Assembly: GCA_045644765.1 (NCBI GenBank)
Contig: JAZRHM010000016.1
Span: 1-10,528 of the forward strand
Direction: 5' to 3'
DNA length: 10,528 nt
From: JAFTYO01 sp045644765
Lineage (GTDB): Bacteria; Pseudomonadota; Alphaproteobacteria; RF32; CAG-239
This document shows, one piece after another, positions 1 through 5,759 of this stretch. The number at the start of each line of letters is the position of its first letter. Position 1 is the stretch's first letter. The translations under genes were made by a program, and so were the position numbers. The notes beneath the pieces are model-generated. The model worked only from the letters and a program-made list of their open reading frames with translations, did not search any database and was not told the origin of the DNA.

Positions 1-208
1 TGTACAAACATTGACGGACGGAGATGAAATAAAAGTAAATAAAATCGGCAAGGTAGATACGATAGATAACGATACCTTAGGACGCATAGAATTAGGCGGA
101 AAATATAGTATCGGCGATCATTGGTCTACATACGGATGGGCAAATTATACCTTCGGATCTGATTATAAAGCATCTTCCGTCGGCCTAGGCGTTAATTATG
201 CTTGGTAG
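1..208 (+). CDS. Autotransporter beta-barrel domain, C-terminal fragment (5' end outside window)
   Basis: The reading frame beginning at base 2 is open from the window edge to a TAG at 206-208, so this is the 3' end of a longer gene; the TTG at base 11 is simply an internal Leu codon. The visible end has alternating hydrophobic/polar beta-strands (GRIELGGKYSI, STYGWANYTF, SSVGLGVNYAW) and finishes on an aromatic residue, the usual C-terminal signature of outer-membrane beta-barrels recognised by the BAM machinery. The short, Gly- and Tyr-rich strands resemble the last strands of type V autotransporter translocators. The passenger domain is not in the window, so its function cannot be given. 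The gene converges on qseC and shares a terminator with it. A different outer-membrane barrel is possible; outer-membrane location is the firmer claim. Confidence 0.72.
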   Translation, partial: VQTLTDGDEIKVNKIGKVDTIDNDTLGRIELGGKYSIGDHWSTYGWANYTFGSDYKASSVGLGVNYAW

Positions 209-220
209 ATGATAAAACAT

Positions 221-254
221 AAAAAAACTCCATGTACAACATGGAGTTTTTTTT
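221..254. terminator. Bidirectional intrinsic terminator between the autotransporter and qseC
   Basis: CTCCATGT (228-235) pairs with ACATGGAG (239-246) around a three-base loop. The stem is flanked by seven A on the left and eight T on the right, so either strand gives a GC-containing stem followed by a U-tract. The TAA stop of qseC (253-255) lies in the right-hand flank. It can end both convergent transcripts. Confidence 0.88.
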
Positions 255-1602
255 AATTTTTACCTATAACAACTTCAAAACCATCATCTATGTTAGCAAA
301 TTGCAACGAACAACCATAATATTTAGTTATCAGTTTAACAATAGAAAGCCCTAATCCGCTACCTTTCTCATTATGTCCGCTTGGACGATAGAAACGTTGT
401 CCCAAATAAACAATATGTTCATCTTTAACCTGAATTCCACTATTAAACACTTTTAAATGCTTTTCTGATGTTTCAATTTTTATCTTTGCTTTTTCAGGAC
501 TATATTTAACTGCATTCTCAACTAAATTTTTAATAACCATCCCTATTAATGCCTGATTTGCTTTATCTATAGGACCTTTAGCATTAAGTTTATCAAATTT
601 AAATGAAATATTTTTTTGTTGAGCCATAGTCTTATATTCATCACAAATTGAAATAATCAACCTTTTCCAATTGATTTGCTCTTGTTCATAATCATTACCT
701 ACTAATGAGTTTTCAATTTTTGATAAGAGTAATAATTGTTCTACCAAATGAGAAGCTCTTACAAGACCTTGCTCTAAATTAGTAATTGCCTTATCTCGAT
801 TTTTTTTATCATCAATTCCCATTTGTAACACTTCCAACTGAACACTCAAGGCCGTTAGAGGAGTTCTTAATTCATGTGCTGCATCTGCAACAAAACGACG
901 TTCTTGCTGCAAAAGTAAATCAAGTTTCTTAAAAAGTTCATTAATTGCCTGAACTAATGGTAATACTTCTTTGGGAAAACCTTTTATCGACACTTCTGAA
1001 AGATCATCAATATTTCGCTGTTTGATAAGCATTGCTGCGTGTTTCAAAGGTCTAAATTCACGTTCAACAATAAGCAACATAAAAACAAGCAAAATACAAA
1101 AACCGACAAGCCAAGGCAACATAAACTCTTCAATTAAATCCCAAGCGACATCACTTCTATATTCAAGCTCTTGTCCGATAGCAATAATAAAATTTTTATC
1201 AGCAGATTTAACTCTTATAATTCGCCAAGGTTCATCACTAACATTTTCATTTAAAAATGCTCCAGTCACAGATTTAAAAACAAAATCTTTTCCGTTTTCA
1301 TTGTCATGGAAAACCATGTTTCCATTTAAATCAAACACAGCAAAACCTATTGCCTCATCATCTTCATCTGCATGTTTAATATTTTTCAGCTCAAAATCAG
1401 TATGTTTTTGAATTTCATTATTAATATTCTTCCAATCAGCAGAAGCCAAATTGCGAGCCAATGCCATTTGATATGTATCAAAAAATTCATCAGTTGTCTC
1501 TTTTGCTTCAAACCAAGAGACAACACCGCAACAAACACCCATGAAAACAAAAAAAACACTAAACAGAATCATTAAGCGCATTTTTAAGCTAAAATTTGTC
1601 AT
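253..1602 (-). CDS. qseC: QseC-like sensor histidine kinase
   Basis: A 449-residue inner-membrane two-component sensor, the same length as E. coli QseC as I recall it. A first membrane helix (about residues 8-29) is followed by a periplasmic sensor domain (30-160) and a second helix (161-180). A short HAMP-like linker leads to a HisKA domain with phospho-acceptor His243 in DAAHELRTPLT. The ATPase domain has an N-box (KNLVENAVKYSP, 358-369) and a clean G2 box (GSGLGLSIV, 414-422). Periplasmic stretches such as KHADEDDEAIGFAVF and IGQELEYRSD are recognisably QseC-like; the acidic run at 79-83 could bind cations, as proposed for PmrB/PhoQ sensors (inference). The G1 box is degenerate: FNSGIQ (386-391) instead of DxGxG. 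The ATG overlaps the qseB stop (ATGA) and is preceded by GAGGATAA. The cognate partner is surely the adjacent regulator; the signal sensed is unknown. Confidence 0.93.
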   Translation of the reverse strand: MTNFSLKMRLMILFSVFFVFMGVCCGVVSWFEAKETTDEFFDTYQMALARNLASADWKNINNEIQKHTDFELKNIKHADEDDEAIGFAVFDLNGNMVFHDNENGKDFVFKSVTGAFLNENVSDEPWRIIRVKSADKNFIIAIGQELEYRSDVAWDLIEEFMLPWLVGFCILLVFMLLIVEREFRPLKHAAMLIKQRNIDDLSEVSIKGFPKEVLPLVQAINELFKKLDLLLQQERRFVADAAHELRTPLTALSVQLEVLQMGIDDKKNRDKAITNLEQGLVRASHLVEQLLLLSKIENSLVGNDYEQEQINWKRLIISICDEYKTMAQQKNISFKFDKLNAKGPIDKANQALIGMVIKNLVENAVKYSPEKAKIKIETSEKHLKVFNSGIQVKDEHIVYLGQRFYRPSGHNEKGSGLGLSIVKLITKYYGCSLQFANIDDGFEVVIGKN

Positions 1603-2258
1603 TTATCCTCCAATACATACCCAATCTTATTAACGGTTCGTACAATATCTTTACCTAATTTTTTTCGTAAATGGTGTATATGGACCTCAACCGCATTACT
1701 TGAAACATCTTCATCCCAGGAATAAAGCTTTTCTTCAATAGCAGATTTGGATAGGATTCGATTCTTGTTTAAGAGTAACAACTCTAAAAGAGCAATTTCA
1801 CGAGGAGCTAAATCTATAAATGTATCTTTTTTATAAACTTTTCTCGTATCCGAATTAAATACTATATCGCAATATTTAATTTCAGATGCCGCATAACCAC
1901 TATTACGACGCAAAAGAGCATTTATACGAGCTATAACCTCTTTTAGAGAAAAAGGCTTTCCGAGATAATCATCAGCTCCTTTATTTAACCCTATAATTCG
2001 GCTATCGACATCACCTTGTGCTGTTAAAATTAATACAGGTTCCTTACGACCTTGGTCTCGCCAATGTTTTAAAATTGTTAATCCATCAATTTCAGGCAAG
2101 CCTAAATCGAGAATAACAGCAGCATAAGGCGCCGTAAAAAGCGCCTCCTGCCCATCTGCTCCGTTATCAAACCAGTCAACAGTAAAACCACTTTTTTCAA
2201 GACCGACTTTGATACCATCGCCAATTAGATTGTCATCTTCTACAAGTAATATTCTCAT
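1599..2258 (-). CDS. qseB: QseB-like OmpR/PhoB-family response regulator
   Basis: A 219-residue cytoplasmic DNA-binding regulator. The receiver domain (1-118) has the acidic pair Asp8/Asp9, phospho-acceptor Asp51 in VILDLGLP, Thr79 and the invariant Lys101 of KPF. The C-terminal winged helix (about 125-217) contains EEKLYSWDEDVSSNAVEVHIHHLRKKLG and IRTVxxIGYxL-type motifs. Runs such as LIGDGIKVGL, FTVDWF, APYAAVILDL and EEKLYSWDE closely match the QseB/PmrA branch of the family. It starts one base after the ygiW stop and overlaps qseC by four bases, so the three genes are translationally coupled. The upstream Shine-Dalgarno is weak (AAAGAAG), which fits coupling. It probably binds the CTTAAG repeat in front of the operon (inference). 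Target genes are not visible in this window apart from its own operon. Confidence 0.95.
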   Translation of the reverse strand: MRILLVEDDNLIGDGIKVGLEKSGFTVDWFDNGADGQEALFTAPYAAVILDLGLPEIDGLTILKHWRDQGRKEPVLILTAQGDVDSRIIGLNKGADDYLGKPFSLKEVIARINALLRRNSGYAASEIKYCDIVFNSDTRKVYKKDTFIDLAPREIALLELLLLNKNRILSKSAIEEKLYSWDEDVSSNAVEVHIHHLRKKLGKDIVRTVNKIGYVLEDK

Positions 2259-2259
2259 T

Positions 2260-2634
2260 TTACTTCTTTATTTCAATTACATCTACTTCAATTTCTGTTT
2301 TAAACATATCTTTTTCCACCTCACCTTTAACAATTACGGTATCTTGAGGAGTAACAGTTATGCCATGCCAATCATCGTCATCTATTTCAACATTAACCGA
2401 ACCTGTTGCATCACTAAAAACATATCTTTCCTTTCCCAAACTTTTTTCAATTTTACCCTCTAAAATAACCGCTGCATCATCACCCAACTTTAAGGCCTCA
2501 GCTACTGTACTAACAGCAATTCCCGGACCTTGAAAACCTCCTCTGTTTTGAGTTTGATCTTTAAATCCAGCCATTGCAGAAGATGACAAAGCCAAAGATA
2601 TAACTATTGCAGATACTGATAAAATTTTATTCAT
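2260..2634 (-). CDS. ygiW: YgiW/YdeI-family periplasmic OB-fold (BOF) protein
   Basis: A 124-residue secreted protein. I place the start at the ATG at 2634 rather than an in-frame ATG eight codons upstream, because AGGAG sits about ten bases before it and because a clean signal peptide then begins at residue 1 (MNKILSVSAIVISLALSSSAMA, cleavage after residue 22). The mature part carries the bacterial OB-fold signature of the YgiW/NirD family: TVAEAL, a strand pair around VILEGKIEKSLGKERYVFSD, then VNVEIDDDDWHGITVTPQDTVIVKGEVEKD. Relatives are small periplasmic stress-associated proteins; a ligand cannot be read from sequence. It is the first gene of the operon with qseB and qseC, an arrangement known from Pasteurellaceae (ygiW-qseBC), suggesting it modulates or reports to the QseC sensor domain (inference). 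Confidence 0.9.
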   Translation of the reverse strand: MNKILSVSAIVISLALSSSAMAGFKDQTQNRGGFQGPGIAVSTVAEALKLGDDAAVILEGKIEKSLGKERYVFSDATGSVNVEIDDDDWHGITVTPQDTVIVKGEVEKDMFKTEIEVDVIEIKK

Positions 2635-2680
2635 GTTTTTTCTCCTAAAAATATTCATTGTTTACGTTTCTTACTTCAAC

Positions 2681-2705
2681 AGTATAAACTTAAGGAACGC
2701 TTAAG
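2681..2705 (-). promoter_or_regulatory. Operator CTTAAG-N5-CTTAAG and -10 of the ygiW-qseBC operon
   Basis: Two perfect CTTAAG hexamers (2689-2694 and 2700-2705) are separated by five bases, an 11-bp period placing both on the same helix face. This matches the PmrA/QseB-type box (YTTAAK-N5-YTTAAK). On the minus strand a TATACT (2686-2681) follows two bases beyond the box and is a plausible -10. No good -35 is present, as expected where an OmpR-family activator occupies that position. The same bases read TTAA-N7-TTAA, the CtrA consensus of Alphaproteobacteria. The position directly before a qseB-like gene favours autoregulation, but CtrA is not excluded. Confidence 0.65.
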
Positions 2706-2757
2706 GAAAATATTTTTATTTATTTTAATATTATTTTTAATTTTTGCAACTTTTTTA

Positions 2758-2786
2758 TTGACAACTAATTTTATTAAGGTTATTAA
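2758..2786 (+). promoter_or_regulatory. Sigma-70 promoter of the tRNA-Met gene
   Basis: A consensus -35 TTGACA (2758-2763) is separated by 17 bases from TATTAA (2781-2786, five of six consensus bases). Transcription would start around 2793, about ten bases before the mature tRNA. This is the best-matching promoter in the window, as expected for a stable RNA gene. Confidence 0.75.
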
Positions 2787-2802
2787 GTAACACGAACTTA
2801 AT

Positions 2803-2879
2803 GGCGGGGTAGCTCAGTTGGTTAGAGCAGAGGAATCATAATCCTTGTGTCGGGGGTTCGAATCCCTCCCTCGCTACCA
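2803..2879 (+). tRNA. tRNA-Met (CAT anticodon), elongator type
   Basis: A full cloverleaf can be drawn by hand. The acceptor stem GGCGGGG pairs with CCTCGCT (two G-U pairs). The D-stem is GCTC/GAGC. The anticodon stem GAGGA/TCCTT encloses the loop ATCATAA with anticodon CAT at 2837-2839, and a T-arm with loop TTCGAAT follows. The discriminator A and the CCA end are encoded (2876-2879). The G1-U72 closing pair argues against initiator tRNA, which normally has an unpaired C1-A72 and three G-C pairs in the anticodon stem. The overall sequence resembles elongator tRNA-Met. A tRNA-Ile with lysidine-modified CAT cannot be fully excluded. It stands alone with its own promoter and terminator. Confidence 0.93.
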
Positions 2880-2882
2880 GTT

Positions 2883-2910
2883 AAAGACTCGGGAAGCTCC
2901 CGAGTCTTTT
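2883..2910 (+). terminator. Intrinsic terminator of the tRNA-Met gene
   Basis: GACTCGGGA (2886-2894) pairs perfectly with TCCCGAGTC (2898-2906) around a three-base loop and is followed by TTTTAATTTT. It begins four bases after the CCA end. On the opposite strand only three T follow, so it is a weaker terminator for the gene that ends at 2930. Confidence 0.88.
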
Positions 2911-2929
2911 AATTTTAAAATATTACACA

Positions 2930-4804
2930 TTAACTTTGTTTTATAAGCTCAACTTTGACCTCTTCATCCGGATTTGCTTTCCCTTGTGCTACACCGGTTA
3001 TAGTGTTTTCATCAATATTGTTTATATTTAAAACAGGACTCCACCAACGTTGTCCATCAACATTTATATATGTATCTTCTAAATACACTTCACCGACAAA
3101 ACTGTAATATTGTTCATTACCATAAAAACCAATATTCAAATTAACAGGATTAAGACTTAAAGAATCTGTTGCAGAGCTTTCGAATACCCAATCAATGCCA
3201 TCAAAAGATGAATAGCGAGTAAACACATTTCCTACTCGTTCTATTTTTGTATACACTTTTGTATTAAGAGGAATTGTGCTAGTTAAAGGTAATGATATAT
3301 TATAACTATTACCTCCCGTACTCAAAAAAGCAATTTTTGTAGGATTTATAGCAATAGTGCTACCGCTTGTTCCTGCTAATACATAAGAAGATGAGCTGTC
3401 TGTTGGCATTGAAGCAATTACTATTTCAAAATTACTTGTTTGAGGCTCAAACGTACCGATTATTTTTAAATAATCATTGTGTGAAAAACCATTTATAACA
3501 CCAGTTTGTTTATCAACAATCGGACTTCCATAAATACTAAAATTACTATAATTTTTCTTACTAAAATCTACAAGATTATAAGTCCCGTTAGTTTCATTAA
3601 TCCAAACTTTGTCACCTTCAAAAACTATATTATCTGTCTTATTTACAGCACTTACATATGCTAAATCTGATCCTAAGTCTCCTTTATAAACAGAAACTTC
3701 TTCTCCATAATTTACTTTACCTAAAGATGTTCCAATTATGACACCTTCCATATTTTTGAAGAAATTTGGTATAACCTGGTATTCCTTACTGGCTTTTAAT
3801 GTATATAGTTTATTAGCTATGCAAACTTTAGATAAATCTGCACTAAATGTCGGATATTCTGAACTACATTCAATATCATTGGGAATATCTACTTCAAGTT
3901 TAACAAATCCGTTAACTGAATCATATTTATAAAAATAATATAACTGAGTATCATTATCATATCCTAACAAAACACCTATGTTAGGATTGTACATAAAATA
4001 CATATATATATTTTCATACATAATCGGCACATAAACATCTTTAGATAAATCAAGAACATCTAATAAACATAAACATTCATGATTTAAATCTTCATACACC
4101 AAATATTTTCTATCAGGCGTAAATCCATGTATTTTATTTATAGGAGATATATCGCTTGAACCATCTTCTACATATTTTTCAGTTATTTCACCTGTAACTT
4201 TATTAATTGTCAATATGATAATATAATCATTACCATTACTTTGAATTATCGAATAAATATAATCTCCTTCCGTATATGTATAAGGAGTTATATCTATTGC
4301 AGCTCTATGATATTTCATATCTTCAGGTATAGTATATGATGATATAATTTTTCCTGTATTTATATCAAACTCATGTAACAAAACCAAAACCTTATCAATT
4401 ACATCATCATATGTACAATAAAAGTTTTCCCCAGCATCAATAATTTGTTCCTTAAAATTAAATAAATATTGTTTTGCGCTATCACACCTTCCGTACCTAT
4501 TAATCAATGCTCCTTGTGATGTTATTCTAAATTCTTGCCTGTATTTTTGAAACACATTAATCCCCGGAGCCACTTTAGTTTTTTTATCATCATCAATCAT
4601 AAATAAACCATCATTATTAGCTGCAAATAAACCGGTTTGATCAATAAGAGCGACATCATCTATAACTGATCCTCTCGTTTGTTTTATTTCTTTATAGCAA
4701 ATAGCCTCTGCTTTCTTTATTGGAACTATTGTATTGTTAACGGCTGTTATAATATAATTATTATCATCTGAAACATTAACATAAGAGTTTGTTTTTCCTA
4801 GCAT
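2930..4804 (-). CDS. Phage-tail-like beta-propeller/lectin-domain protein of unknown function
   Basis: A 624-residue protein I cannot assign to a named family. I use the ATG at 4804, which has AAAGGA six bases upstream; an in-frame TTG five codons earlier is less likely. There is no signal peptide. Residues about 1-350 are repetitive short beta-strands with DxxTG and NxxxG turns (FDINTGKIISSY, INKVTGEITEKY, GFTPDRKYLVYEDL), suggesting a WD40/beta-propeller fold. Residues about 415-587 look like a concanavalin/LamG sandwich (FEIVIAS, VYTKIERVGNVFTRYSSFDGIDWVF, LNIGFYG, EVYLEDTYINVDGQRWW); this type of ending is common in phage tail and adhesion proteins. A small motif at 355-373 recurs at 601-619, where the protein stops. 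Codons are strongly AT-rich. It stands alone, between a tRNA gene and two terminator-like hairpins. A phage-derived receptor-binding or surface protein is inferred, not shown. Confidence 0.55.
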   Translation of the reverse strand: MLGKTNSYVNVSDDNNYIITAVNNTIVPIKKAEAICYKEIKQTRGSVIDDVALIDQTGLFAANNDGLFMIDDDKKTKVAPGINVFQKYRQEFRITSQGALINRYGRCDSAKQYLFNFKEQIIDAGENFYCTYDDVIDKVLVLLHEFDINTGKIISSYTIPEDMKYHRAAIDITPYTYTEGDYIYSIIQSNGNDYIIILTINKVTGEITEKYVEDGSSDISPINKIHGFTPDRKYLVYEDLNHECLCLLDVLDLSKDVYVPIMYENIYMYFMYNPNIGVLLGYDNDTQLYYFYKYDSVNGFVKLEVDIPNDIECSSEYPTFSADLSKVCIANKLYTLKASKEYQVIPNFFKNMEGVIIGTSLGKVNYGEEVSVYKGDLGSDLAYVSAVNKTDNIVFEGDKVWINETNGTYNLVDFSKKNYSNFSIYGSPIVDKQTGVINGFSHNDYLKIIGTFEPQTSNFEIVIASMPTDSSSSYVLAGTSGSTIAINPTKIAFLSTGGNSYNISLPLTSTIPLNTKVYTKIERVGNVFTRYSSFDGIDWVFESSATDSLSLNPVNLNIGFYGNEQYYSFVGEVYLEDTYINVDGQRWWSPVLNINNIDENTITGVAQGKANPDEEVKVELIKQS

Positions 4805-4832
4805 ATTTTTTCCTTTCAAAATTTAAAATTAA

Positions 4833-4869
4833 TAAAAAAATATCGGAAAAGTATGAATACTTTTACCGA
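4833..4869 (-). terminator. Terminator-like hairpin in the leader of the 624-codon gene
   Basis: Read on the minus strand, TCGG plus TAAAAGTA pairs with TACTTTT plus CCGA around a four-base loop, with one bulged base, and is followed by TATTTTTTT (4842-4834). The U-tract ends only about 30 bases before the start codon at 4804. It is either the end of an upstream transcript or an attenuator controlling the gene. Confidence 0.6.
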
Positions 4870-4902
4870 CAATCAAAATAAGTTCATGTGAACAAAATCC
4901 TA

Positions 4903-4946
4903 AAGATAAAAAATAAAGACATCGTAACTGTTGTTACGACGTCTTT
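4903..4946 (-). terminator. Intrinsic terminator downstream of dedA (second terminator-like hairpin)
   Basis: On the minus strand AAAGAC and TCGTAAC-type arms (4915-4928 with 4933-4946) form a 13-pair stem with one mismatch and a four-base loop, followed by ATTTTTTATC. The orientation fits termination of transcripts coming from the dedA gene, whose stop is 114 bases upstream, or of a short RNA started from the repeats region. Confidence 0.65.
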
Positions 4947-4975
4947 AAATCAAAATTTCATCATCTTATTTTTTT

Positions 4976-5003
4976 AATATACTTTTTTTAAAAAAATGTC
5001 CAA
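4976..5003 (-). promoter_or_regulatory. Possible promoter upstream of the 624-codon gene
   Basis: On the minus strand TTGGAC (5003-4998) and TATATT (4981-4976) are separated by 16 bases. The spacer consists mostly of the self-complementary block of seven T and seven A. It lies immediately downstream of the 20-bp tandem repeats, and its -35 carries the same GGACA that ends each repeat. Transcription would start near 4969, giving a leader of about 165 bases that contains both hairpins. Confidence 0.4.
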
Positions 5004-5011
5004 TATTATTT

Positions 5012-5051
5012 TGTCCTATTTTGTATCATAATGTCCTATTTTGTATCATAA
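5012..5051. repeat. Two exact 20-bp tandem repeats (iteron-like)
   Basis: TGTCCTATTTTGTATCATAA occurs twice head to tail with no mismatch (5012-5031 and 5032-5051). A partial relative, TGTCC followed by AT-rich sequence, starts at 4997. The block ends nine bases before the stop of dedA. Exact repetition at about two helical turns upstream of a candidate promoter suggests an operator for a dimeric or cooperative DNA-binding protein. A replication slippage product with no function is the alternative. Confidence 0.9.
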
Positions 5052-5059
5052 AATATTAA

Positions 5060-5653
5060 CTAAATATATTTTAACAAATAAAAACCACCAATCAAAAGCA
5101 CCAAAAACAACACAGACAACCAACCTAAATTTTTCTCGATAAAATCTTTCATGGGTTCTCCATATTTTTTTAAAAGCCAAGCTACAAAATAAAATCTGAT
5201 ACCGCGTGCCAACACAGATGCAACAGTAAACACTAATAAATCAAGCCTTACAGCACCACTTGCTATGGTTATAATTTTATATGGGAATGGAGTAATTCCT
5301 GCACCAAAAACAATCCAAGCGCCATATTCATGATAATAGCCTTCAAACTCCTTAAACTTGGACATAGCATCATACATATTCAGTATAGGTTCAGCTATCA
5401 ATTCAAAAAAAGCTGCACCAATCAGATATCCTAAATAACCTCCCAGCACACTTGCCAATGTTGCCAAACCTGCGATTTTATATGCATTTTTAGGCATAGC
5501 CAAAACCATCGGAATAATCATGACATCTGGTGGTATCGGGAAAAAAGAGCTTTCAACGAATGCAACTAAAAACAAAAAAATCATCGCATTTTTACTAGCT
5601 GATAATTTTAACATATAATCATAAATATTATGAACAAGCTTATTAAAAGACAT
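5060..5653 (-). CDS. yqaA: YqaA-type DedA-family (SNARE-associated/VTT) membrane protein
   Basis: A 197-residue polytopic inner-membrane protein. Hydrophobic segments lie at about 24-48, 60-88, 110-130, 138-162 and 176-195. Family motifs are visible: ESSFFPIPPD (34-43, with the conserved Glu and the re-entrant FPIPPD), GGYLGYLIG (71-79), GITPFPYKIITIASG (119-133) and an Arg pair around 150-153. The ITPFPYK wording is typical of the YqaA branch. DedA proteins act in membrane lipid homeostasis, and some move undecaprenyl phosphate or phospholipid across the inner membrane; the substrate of YqaA-type members is not established. Length matches the family, so the gene looks intact. It has its own likely promoter (5686-5714) and ends just before the tandem repeats, so it is probably monocistronic. 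Confidence 0.85.
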   Translation of the reverse strand: MSFNKLVHNIYDYMLKLSASKNAMIFLFLVAFVESSFFPIPPDVMIIPMVLAMPKNAYKIAGLATLASVLGGYLGYLIGAAFFELIAEPILNMYDAMSKFKEFEGYYHEYGAWIVFGAGITPFPYKIITIASGAVRLDLLVFTVASVLARGIRFYFVAWLLKKYGEPMKDFIEKNLGWLSVLFLVLLIGGFYLLKYI

Positions 5654-5685
5654 CTAAAATCCATTTCATAAAGTTAAGTTATCTT

Positions 5686-5714
5686 TTCATATAAAAATAA
5701 AAGCCTGCTGTCAA
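5686..5714 (-). promoter_or_regulatory. Likely sigma-70 promoter of the dedA gene
   Basis: On the minus strand TTGACA (5714-5709) is 17 bases from TATGAA (5691-5686). Transcription would begin about 25 bases before the ATG at 5653. The -35 element lies inside the terminator hairpin of the upstream lipoprotein gene, so the two signals overlap. Confidence 0.5.
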
Positions 5715-5739
5715 GTCTAAAGCTCGAAACAACAGGCTT
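5693..5739 (-). terminator. Intrinsic terminator of the lipoprotein gene
   Basis: AAGCCTG (5701-5707) pairs with CAGGCTT (5733-5739), extended by TGT/ACA after one mismatch, around a large loop of about 17 bases. On the minus strand the stem is followed by TTATTTTTATA. It starts about 20 bases after the lipoprotein stop codon. Confidence 0.72.
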
Positions 5740-5759
5740 GATAATGAATATAAAAAATA

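Noticed and set aside
971..1411. 146-codon open frame on the + strand inside qseC
   Set aside because: It is antisense to a clearly conserved histidine kinase, has a low-complexity Ser/Lys-rich product and no ribosome-binding site; it is a shadow frame.
2635..2658. Earlier in-frame ATG of the ygiW gene
   Set aside because: The AGGAG ribosome-binding site lies between this ATG and the one at 2634, and starting earlier would put charged residues before a perfect signal peptide.
2771..2787. Direct repeat TTATTAAG twice with a 9-base period in the tRNA promoter
   Set aside because: Spacing does not match the CTTAAG-N5 box, and the second copy is simply the -10 region in AT-rich DNA.
2803..2879. 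tRNA 3' end as a phage attachment site with a repeated copy nearby
   Set aside because: I looked for a second copy of the T-arm/acceptor sequence around the 624-codon gene and as far as dedA and saw none; no integrase is present in the window.
4945..4970. Short leader peptide (Met-Met-Lys-Phe-stop) on the minus strand ahead of the hairpin at 4946
   Set aside because: There is no Shine-Dalgarno sequence, the peptide is only four residues, and AT-rich sequence gives such frames by chance.
5012..5051. CRISPR or plasmid-origin reading of the 20-bp tandem repeats
   Set aside because: There are only two copies without spacers, no cas or replication initiator gene is near, and the position in front of a gene fits an operator better.
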